Below are positions 58,072-64,000 of a stretch of 64,000 nt of DNA, one piece after another. A program made the translations under genes and the position numbers. Below the pieces are notes generated by a model. That model had not been told where the DNA came from. It did not search any database and saw only the letters and a program-made list of their open reading frames with translations. Within the stretch, counting starts at the first letter, position 1; every line of letters starts with the position of its first letter. The DNA comes from Arsenophonus fragariae (GTDB lineage Bacteria; Pseudomonadota; Gammaproteobacteria; Enterobacterales; Enterobacteriaceae): the NCBI GenBank assembly GCA_047291315.1, contig JBDPYZ010000012.1, forward strand, positions 17,737 to 81,736. The letters run 5' to 3'.

Positions 58072-58245
58072 TATCTCAACGTCTTAGTTTTAGCACTATA
58101 CAACGTATCCTTAAACCAACAGGAAGTTACATGGGGATACACCTTGAATCGATATATCCTGTCCTGATCTTGGGCGTCTCTCGACGTCGTCAGATCAGCA
58201 ACCTATGTTTGTATAGGAGCCTCGCCTAACGAGATACTGCACCGT
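58072..58245 (-). promoter_or_regulatory. M-box (ykoK) Mg2+ riboswitch upstream of mgtE
   Basis: The minus-strand leader of mgtE contains the M-box landmarks in order: CTCGTTAGGCGAGGCTCCTA (58213-58232 region), CATAGGTTGCTG, GTCGAGAGACGCC, AAGGTGTATCCCCATG, and TAGTGCTAAAACTAAGACG near the 3' end. These match the known ykoK leader pattern (GTTAGGTGAGGCTCC, GCTGCTGCCC, GACGCC, CAGTGCTAAAGCTCTACG). This RNA folds around several Mg2+ ions and normally turns transporter genes off when Mg2+ is plentiful. It ends about 80 bp before the mgtE start. Confidence 0.87.
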
Positions 58246-58413
58246 ACTTAATATTAAAAACTAATATTAACTTGGGAGGATTATAATAAAGCTAAATAGC
58301 TTTTCCAATTATAGTGTTACTTATGGTTTAGTTTTTGTTTAAGTTGATAAATAATAGAATCAATCAGCTAAGTTAATAAACGGAAATAATATTTAAAATC
58401 GTAAGTTATTTAA

Positions 58414-58761
58414 TTAAAAACCCAAATTTTTATCAAATGTTAGATGATCTATTTTTATCTTTTTTGCTTCATTAATAACTTGTTCTGCTGTTTTACCGTG
58501 CAACGTTCGACAAATCCGTTTTTCTAATGCTCTAGAAGCAGCTATTTCACCAAGCTGACGATATTCATCAAAATTAATGCTATTAAACATGGTAATATCA
58601 ATAGCTTCCTCAAATTGTTGCTGTTTTTCAAAAGAAAGAGCATCTCGTACTTCGGCAATAGAAGAACGTAATAATTGCTTATTTTCACCATTTAGTTTTA
58701 ATTGTTGATCACAGCCCAATAACAAAAAAGTGATGAAGAAAATTAATAGATTAAATCTCAT
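58414..58761 (-). CDS. Small lipoprotein, DUF6694-like
   Basis: 115 residues from ATG 58761, which has GAGAAGGACG upstream; an in-frame upstream start has no such site. The signal MRFNLLIFFITFLLLGC ends in the lipobox LLGC with lipidated Cys17. The mature part is helical and charged, with LLRSSIAEVRDALSFEKQQQ, EAIDITMFNSI and CRTLHGKTAEQVINEAKKIK. The HGKTAEEVI pattern resembles DUF6694-family lipoproteins. No known function; intact among dead genes. Confidence 0.65.
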   Translation of the reverse strand: MRFNLLIFFITFLLLGCDQQLKLNGENKQLLRSSIAEVRDALSFEKQQQFEEAIDITMFNSINFDEYRQLGEIAASRALEKRICRTLHGKTAEQVINEAKKIKIDHLTFDKNLGF

Positions 58762-59061
58762 ATATAACGTCCTTCTCTCTGTTTTAATTATCAGCATAAC
58801 AAAATTAAAACCAATAAACTTAAATATGATGAAAATTTAAATAGAATAATTGTAAAAAAAATTTTCATACTGCTAGTAAAAAATTAACAGTAATACTTGA
58901 TTACTTATCAATTGCTTACAGCAGTAAAAATAAAATTTAATTATAATCAAGTTACTTTATTCACCGAATAGTCATAAATTAAAACAATTTGATTAATATA
59001 CTGTTACTTTTCCAACATAATTGAAAGGACCAAAACTGGCTCTTTCAATATTACTTTTATT

Positions 59062-59640
59062 TTATGGTAAGTTAACACCTTCAAGAGAAATAATAAGCTC
59101 CGCTTCTTGCGATTTAGGCTCAAGATCTTTTTAAAAATTAAAATCGCTCAATTTAATTTTTCCAGTTGCCTCAAAACCAACACGATAACCACACCATGAA
59201 TCGTTATCTTTACCAATTAAGATAGCATTAAGTACTAACGGTTTTGTTACACCATTTAACGTCAATTGCCCATCTATATGATAAGTACCCTTGACTTGAC
59301 TAACCTTAGTTGAAATAAAAGTTGCCTCTGGATATTTTTTTACATTAAAAAAATCTGCACTGCGCAAATGCTTATCCCGTTCGGCATGATTTAGTATCAA
59401 TGCTTGCAGTATTGATCACTACCTTGACCTGATCATTTTGTGGATTTTTTTCATCAAACGTGAAACTACCGGCAAAATTCTTAAAGCTACCATAAATACA
59501 ACTGTAACCTAAATGTTGAATACGAAACTGAATAAAAGCATGTTGACCTTCATTATCAATTTTATAACTAGCTACTATTGCCGAATTAACACTCGACAGT
59601 AAAATTGCGGTTACTATATCTAAAAAAATTTTTTCAACAT
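59062..59640 (-). pseudogene. yceI: YceI-family periplasmic lipid-binding protein, broken
   Basis: ATG 59640 after TTGGAGATAG begins MLKKFF and then shifts. The signal and start of the mature protein follow in another frame: SYKIDNEGQHAFIQFRIQHL, YGSFKNFAGSFTFDEKNPQN. A second shift precedes the open part 59131-59400 (NHAERDKHLRSADFFNVKKY, QLTLNGVTKPLVLNAILIGK, KIKLSDFNF), then a stop and DLEPKSQEAELIISLEGVNL to 59062. A lipocalin-like polyisoprenoid-binding family, here dead. Confidence 0.92.
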
Positions 59641-59656
59641 AACTATCTCCAATAAG

Positions 59657-59800
59657 TTATTTTCTTGAATGAATTCCAAGTATGCATTTCAAGGTAACAT
59701 CACAATCAATAAAATGATGTTTTAATGCTGCAATCGCATGAAGAATAGAAAGAATAATAAGTGTCCAAGCAAGATAACGGTGACGGCTACGATCTATCAA
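59657..59800 (-). pseudogene. yceJ: Cytochrome b561 homolog YceJ, 3' end relic
   Basis: The minus strand reads HRYLAWTLIILSILHAIAAL, KHHFIDCDVTLKCILG and stops at 59657, 17 bp before the yceI start. KHHFIDxDxTL is the conserved end of cytochrome b561 proteins, and yceJ precedes yceI in E. coli. No more of the gene is recognisable upstream. Confidence 0.75.
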
Positions 59801-59829
59801 TTATTTACAATACTAATTTTAGGCTAAAT

Positions 59830-60306
59830 TTTATCAGAAATTATAATAATTCACATAATATCAATAGTGATATTGTTAATTACTATGCTAATGGAAAAAG
59901 CACAGAAGTTTGGAGTATTGTTGCCAAATAATAATGCTAATAACATCCATCTGGCATCAACTTATATTGAAACACTTAATATGGACGCCTTTTGAGTTAG
60001 ACTAATACCAACATTGCGCCTAAAACAAAAACTTTTAAAATTGTCCCTCAATATATATTCGATTATGGTTTAAAGCCATCACTAGCTTATATACAAGCTA
60101 AAGGAAAGGGGCTTGGCGAATATGGGAATAATTATTTAAATAAATTCATATCACTAGACTCATTATACTATTATTTTAATAATAATTTTGCTACTCTGTT
60201 AGATTATAAAATTAATTTATTAGATAAGAATAAATTTACTGAAAATTTTGGTATTAATACGGACAATAGTTTAGATTTAGTCTATTATTTTTTTAACTAT
60301 ATTTAA
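59830..60306 (+). pseudogene. OmpC/OmpF-type porin, C-terminal relic
   Basis: Plus-strand pieces: NYYANGKSTEVWSIVAK, a shift, NNIHLASTYIETLNM, a stop and shift, then an open stretch PKTKTFKIVPQYIFDYGLKP, SLAYIQAKGKGLGEYGNNYL, LYYYFNNNFATLLDYKINLL, GINTDNSLDLVYYF ending near 60306. This is the last third of a general porin (E. coli: NFEVVAQYQFDFGLRPSLAY, YVDYKINLLD, GINTDDIVALGLVYQF). The final Phe end is altered too. The N-terminal two thirds is gone. Confidence 0.85.
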
Positions 60307-60336
60307 TCCGAGATAGAAATTATCTGGGATATTTTT
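60306..60336 (+). terminator. Terminator after the porin relic
   Basis: ATCCGAGATA / TATCTGGGAT stem with one mismatch and a GAAAT loop, followed by ATTTTT. Probably the old porin terminator. Confidence 0.65.
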
Positions 60337-60384
60337 ATAAAATAATATACTGTACTTAATAATCAAACCACTATTTTTAACCGG

Positions 60385-61266
60385 TTAGTATAGAGTATTT
60401 ATAATATTTTGACAAATAAAATCTGCTCTATAAGAGAGTCTCAATGAATGAATATTATTAAATTTTTGTGAGTTAATATCTAAAAACTCTAAGTCACCCA
60501 AATAACAACATTGTCCTAGCGATATAGTCAGGAACTCAGGCAATAATACTAAGTCCTTTCTCTGCAAAAGTAAGGCATGATAAATAGTCCGTTATTAAAA
60601 TAATTTTACTTCATCGAAGTAAATCATAATATTGATTTTTAATGTTAAGTTGAAAGCTAGAAAATTAACGTCTCAGATGATAGATGTTGCCCATTTATCA
60701 AAAATTAATTAACTAAATGATTATGATGGGCCACAAACATAATCTGAAGATCACCAACCACATTGGAACTAATCCCATCAGAAATATCGATTGTCTATAA
60801 ACTTAATATGAAATCTGCTTGATTATCTAGCAGTACAAAAATTCACATCAAATAAATTAGCATGAATAATATTTATTTCAACATACGGTAAGATAGCTTT
60901 TATTTTAATAATAACATCAGCTATTGTATCGTCATAAATTAATTGATTAAAAACCAGCTTAATAATTGAAGATTATTTTTTCTTCAGTAAAAATGCAAAC
61001 TTTTCCAACCGATAATACGAATATAACAACATTTTTACTTGGTGGAGGAAATTTTTTCCATTTTCATTTATTTCTAATATAAAATCATTAGAACCTTTAT
61101 CAAATAATTCACAGCCAAGTATATCTTCTAATCCAGTGATAAATCGACTAATCGTTTATTTATATTTATTTAAATGAAGCCCAGCTTGTAATAAACTTCC
61201 TGACTCTTCAATCATCATAAATACTAATAACAATTTTATATCAAGATATGGTTTATAATTTCCCAC
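60385..61266 (-). pseudogene. LysR-family transcriptional regulator, broken
   Basis: From a possible GTG at 61266 the minus strand reads LDIKLLLVFMMIEESGSLLQ, AGLHLNKYK, a TAA inside the HTH, TISRFITGLEDILGCELFDK, GSNDFILEINENGKNF: the LysR DNA-binding domain. After shifts, VNQLIYDDTIADVI-like NQLIYDDTIADVIIKIKAIL, PYVEINIIHANLFDV, SDGISSNVVGDLQIMFVAHH and a final piece LLPEFLTISLGQCCYLGDLE to 60385 follow the effector domain. Several stops. The target genes are unknown. Confidence 0.7.
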
Positions 61267-61564
61267 ATTAAACCATATTTTTATCTTATAATTTAATATA
61301 TATTTATTATCTTATGATAAAGATAATAAAAAATATAACTAATCTTAAGTTTATATCTGTAGTAATTTTATTTAACATAATAAGATACAATAATTTCTTT
61401 TATATAAAATATAATTTATTATTCTTTTTATATGGCAAGAAATAGATAACTTATTAATGCATTAATAATGTTTAACAAATAAACCCATTCATTAATTATT
61501 CCCAATATCAACTTTAGTCACTATCATCTTAAATAACTCTTAATTTGTAATTACAGTCAGAGAC
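61267..61564. other. AT-rich gap, no gene seen
   Basis: About 300 bp of very A/T-rich sequence between the LysR relic and the small exported-protein gene. Nothing recognisable. Confidence 0.5.
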
Positions 61565-61596
61565 AAAAATAGAGGCAGCTATTATATGCGGCCTCT
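61565..61596 (-). terminator. Terminator of the small basic protein gene
   Basis: Stem AGAGGC / GCCTCT with a 14-base loop, followed on the minus strand by TATTTTTG, about 28 bp after the stop at 61625. Confidence 0.65.
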
Positions 61597-61624
61597 ATTT
61601 TAATTTATAACTATTATGACAAAA

Positions 61625-61846
61625 TTAATTTACTTTAGTCATAATTTTACTAGGTGCTTTTTTTGCTACTGATTTAATATGAGAAGCTTTTTTCACTTTT
61701 ACTTTACCAGTATGAGATATTTTTTTGGTTTTGACTTGTTGCTGTCCAACATTAGTTTGACTATTTGTATTCATTGGAGTAGAAACAGCCATACTACCAA
61801 ATGAAATTAATGCTATCGATAAAAGTGCATATTTTACAAATTTCAT
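61625..61846 (-). CDS. Small basic exported protein, Asr-like
   Basis: 73 residues, ATG after AAAGGTAG. A signal peptide MKFVKYALLSIALISFGSMA (cleavage probably after VSTPM or nearby) is followed by a short Asn/Gln region and a Lys-rich tail with repeating KKxSHxxKVKVKKASHxKS. This layout resembles the acid-shock protein Asr, a small Lys/His-rich periplasmic protein, but I see no clear sequence match and call it by layout only. It has its own ribosome site and terminator, and no damage, so it looks like a real single-gene unit. Confidence 0.6.
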   Translation of the reverse strand: MKFVKYALLSIALISFGSMAVSTPMNTNSQTNVGQQQVKTKKISHTGKVKVKKASHIKSVAKKAPSKIMTKVN

Positions 61847-62143
61847 TATAACTACCTTTAAGTTTATTTATATACGTTATCATTATAATAAATGAAAAAT
61901 AAATTACTGTTATGAATTTTTATTTTATTCATAAAATTTATTGGTTATGTTATTTAATATTTAGAATATATAAACTTTGAAAAAAACTGTAAATATAAGA
62001 AAACCTAGTAACTATTTTTAGAAAAATCTTCATCAAAATTAATACCCACGATTATAAAATAAAAATACTCTTTTAATAACTAAGCGACAAAATAACAACA
62101 TAGTATTAAGCAAATAAAAACAGCTAATATGTACATTAATTAT
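61847..62143. other. Gap upstream of the small basic protein gene
   Basis: About 300 bp, A/T-rich; it should contain the promoter of the small gene. No coding signal seen. Confidence 0.45.
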
Positions 62144-62181
62144 AAAAAAACCCCTTTCAATGAATATTTAACTGCCAGGGG
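62144..62181 (-). terminator. Rho-independent terminator of amiD
   Basis: Minus strand CCCCT / AGGGG stem (62151-62155 and 62177-62181) followed by seven T. It lies about 60 bp after the amiD stop. Confidence 0.65.
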
Positions 62182-62242
62182 CTTAATTTAAAATACAGTT
62201 ATGTTATATTAAATAGTTAATCGTTCTTAACCACTAACTACT

Positions 62243-63076
62243 CTACTTTCTATATTTTTCAACCAATGCACGGGCAATAGCTTCTGTTTCAGCATCTGCA
62301 TTACCACTTATATCAGCTGGGCGGAAATGAAGCTGAAATGCACTAATCGTTCTGCGTGTTTCTTCATCAAGTTCACCTGTTTGTGGAATTTTATCATATC
62401 CATATTTCTTCAAATTTTTCTGAATATTTGACACACTAGCCGGAGCATAGGGTGATCCCCCTACCAAATATTTCTTAACCGTCATTTCATCTGGCCAAGC
62501 CCCAATACCAACTTCAGCTAAACGTTTCCATGGGAAAAGTTTACCTGGATCATATTTTCTCAATGGAGCAACATCACTATGCGCTAAAACATTATCTGGG
62601 GTTATGTTATGTCTTTTTATGATATCTTGAGCTAAAACAATGATAGAGGAAATTTGCTGTTCATTAAAAGGATACCATATCTTATCGCCAAGCATACCTT
62701 CAGTAAAACCTTTATTGACTATTTCTATGCCAATAGAACTATCATTAAGATTAAGCCTGCCATTCCAATTACTTAATCCTGCATGCCATGCCCTTCTATC
62801 CTCTGGAACAAGGTTAAATATAACAGGTTTTCCACCTTTCATTTTCGGTATTTCTGGAATAAGATAATGGGCGCTTACTTTAGCTTGAGTCAAAGTCTGC
62901 AATGAGCTAGCATCATTTACTGCCGTATAATGAAATATTAAAAATTTAATTCGATCATTTTGGCCTATCGATGAAAAAGATTTATCGATATAATAATTAC
63001 CTCTATCAACTATATGAGTTTTAGACGAACAACCCACTATCATTAGCACTAAAAACATCATAAACAACTTTCGCAT
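62243..63076 (-). CDS. amiD: N-acetylmuramyl-L-alanine amidase AmiD, lipoprotein
   Basis: Outer-membrane zinc amidase that cleaves MurNAc-L-Ala bonds in wall fragments. Start at ATG 63076 (MRKLFMMFLVLMIVGCSSKT), preceded by GGAGATAG; 277 residues, E. coli 276. Lipobox LMIVGC. Amidase_2 fold with zinc ligands in LIFHYTAVND and VLAHSDVAPLRKYDPG (His and Asp), EDRRAWHAGLSNWNGR and SIGIEIVNKGF. A C-terminal peptidoglycan-binding domain contains GYDKIPQTGELDEETRRTIS and AFQLHFRPADISG. AmpD, its cytoplasmic counterpart, is absent from its usual site in this window. Confidence 0.96.
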   Translation of the reverse strand: MRKLFMMFLVLMIVGCSSKTHIVDRGNYYIDKSFSSIGQNDRIKFLIFHYTAVNDASSLQTLTQAKVSAHYLIPEIPKMKGGKPVIFNLVPEDRRAWHAGLSNWNGRLNLNDSSIGIEIVNKGFTEGMLGDKIWYPFNEQQISSIIVLAQDIIKRHNITPDNVLAHSDVAPLRKYDPGKLFPWKRLAEVGIGAWPDEMTVKKYLVGGSPYAPASVSNIQKNLKKYGYDKIPQTGELDEETRRTISAFQLHFRPADISGNADAETEAIARALVEKYRK

Positions 63077-63177
63077 ATCATCTATCTCCATATAAGTGTT
63101 TGGTGCCTACCCTTACAAAAGCATTACTTCTCATACACTCTACTTAATGCGTCTAAATCCTTTAGGAAAACTTCTGA

Positions 63178-63393
63178 CTATAATATTCGAGGTTCCGGTA
63201 ATTCAGACCAATCAGCATTTTCGCCTGACATGATAGCACTTCGTTAACTATCGGTTTTCACTACACCGACCCCCATTTGATACTACTCTTCTTGCTTCTT
63301 TTTATAATACTGTTGCTCATAATCACCTGAGCTAACACAACCGGCCAATAAGAAAAACGGGATTCTCACAAAAAAATAATTTTTCATTGTCAT
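63178..63393 (-). pseudogene. Small lipoprotein with two in-frame stops
   Basis: ATG 63393 after GGAGA reads MTMKNYFFVRIPFFLLAGCV, a signal with lipobox LLAGC, then SSGDYEQQYYKKKQEE and a TAG; the same frame continues YQMGVGVVKTDS, a TAA, and RSAIMSGENADWSELPEPRI ending at 63178. The frame is unbroken apart from the two stops, so they are point mutations. I do not recognise the family. Confidence 0.6.
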
Positions 63394-63616
63394 ATTCTCC
63401 TTAGTACAAAAATAAAATTTAATAAAAAAATTTCATCCGAACATAGTTTATGACTGAACTATAAGAGACATAATTAGAAAAATATTTTTTGCTAAGTTAA
63501 ACTTTATTTAACAATTTATTACACACAATCAATATAGCAAAATTCAATTTTATGCGATCACCAAATTTATTAATTTTATGTAAATGCCCTAGATTTTCAT
63601 TGTATTTAATGATTTC

Positions 63617-64000
63617 TCATTCTTTATAAGAATTTATTAATTCATTAGGCGCTAAGAAACTATCAAAAGGTAAAATCTCATAAGGAGTATTATCTGTTTC
63701 GACTGCACAAACAATTAAATAATAACCACCAACATTTGTATAAATTTGAATATCCTTAATAATCTTAGCGATTTTATTTCTCTGTAAAAACATCAATACC
63801 ACGGTTGAAATAATCATATCATAATTTTCTGTTAATGCATGATCATTAATGTCATAGATTGCTGTTTTTATCTGCTTAATATCAGCTGATTCTTTACCAT
63901 TTCAATGGCATTAACTGGTAGAAGATCACCTTCAAATAGTGATAGCCCATATAATGAAATCGCCGAAACCCATAGGCTATTAATCGCTCAGGTTGTCGAA
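63617..64000 (-). pseudogene. tehB: TehB-like SAM-dependent methyltransferase, broken
   Basis: The minus strand from the window edge shows scraps of a class I methyltransferase, then after a frameshift reads ESADIKQIKTAIYDINDHAL, TENYDMIISTVVLMFLQRNK and YTNVGGYYLIVCAVETDNTP, ending ILPFDSFLAPNELINSYKE at 63617. This matches the TehB segment YDFILSTVVLMFLEAKTIP, KPGGYNLIVAAMDTADYP, FPFAFKEGELRRYYEGW; the last 30 or so residues are missing. The upstream SAM-binding motif is shifted. TehB methylates tellurite. The gene continues past the window. Confidence 0.75.

Noticed and set aside
1..64000. CRISPR arrays, rRNA and tRNA genes
   Set aside because: I saw no regularly spaced repeats, no rRNA segments and no tRNA cloverleaf; a tRNAscan and CRISPR search should confirm this.

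Overview
The window is a 64 kb piece of a bacterial chromosome from an AT-rich gammaproteobacterium of the order Enterobacterales. Gene order matches E. coli over long blocks: pdhR-aceE-aceF-lpd-acnB, coaE-zapD-yacG-mutT-secA-secM, the dcw cluster lpxC to mraZ, cra-leuO-leuLACD, and speB-speA-metK-sprT. Many of the surrounding genes are broken by stops, frameshifts and deletions, and non-coding spacers are long and very AT-rich. This is the pattern of a host-restricted symbiont in the middle of genome reduction. Protein similarity recalled from memory, toxin-like genes and phage debris suggest an insect-associated Morganellaceae symbiont such as Arsenophonus. That placement is inference.

Region 1 (1-7500): an integrase fragment, a 3'-truncated acnB, then a decayed phage-like element bounded by a 31-33 bp imperfect direct repeat. 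The right copy of the repeat lies in the lpd terminator. The element carries remnants of Rha, an antirepressor, an MT-A70 methylase and an integrase. Its only intact large gene encodes a DUF2235/Tle1-type lipase-like effector.

Region 2 (7500-22600): the pyruvate dehydrogenase operon with its PdhR operator is intact, followed by nadC (inverted relative to E. coli), a hofC scar, coaE, a dead zapD, yacG, mutT, secA, secM and a divergent DUF721 gene. SecM stops on the proline of its arrest motif.

Region 3 (22600-40600): lpxC and the whole division and cell-wall cluster (ftsZ, ftsA, ftsQ, ddlB, murC, murG, ftsW, murD, mraY, murF, murE, ftsI, ftsL, rsmH, mraZ) is intact, tightly packed and mostly overlapping. 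It sits behind a promoter with three MraZ boxes. Peptidoglycan precursor synthesis and septation genes are clearly under selection.

Region 4 (40600-49330): a graveyard. cra, an acyl-CoA ligase, leuO, leuA, leuC and leuD are all broken; leuB and ilvIH are missing; only the leuL leader peptide is intact. An AT-rich spacer with four DnaA-box-like sites follows.

Region 5 (49330-64000): mutH, speB, speA, metK, mgtE (behind an M-box Mg2+ riboswitch) and amiD are intact, with two small exported-protein genes. Between them lie broken copies of an ExoY-like nucleotidyl cyclase toxin, sprT, yceI, yceJ, an OmpC/F porin, a LysR regulator, a lipoprotein and tehB. Together the intact genes cover acetyl-CoA production, NAD and CoA synthesis, protein export, envelope growth, polyamine and SAM synthesis and Mg2+ uptake. 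Leucine synthesis, carbon regulation and several accessory functions have been lost here.
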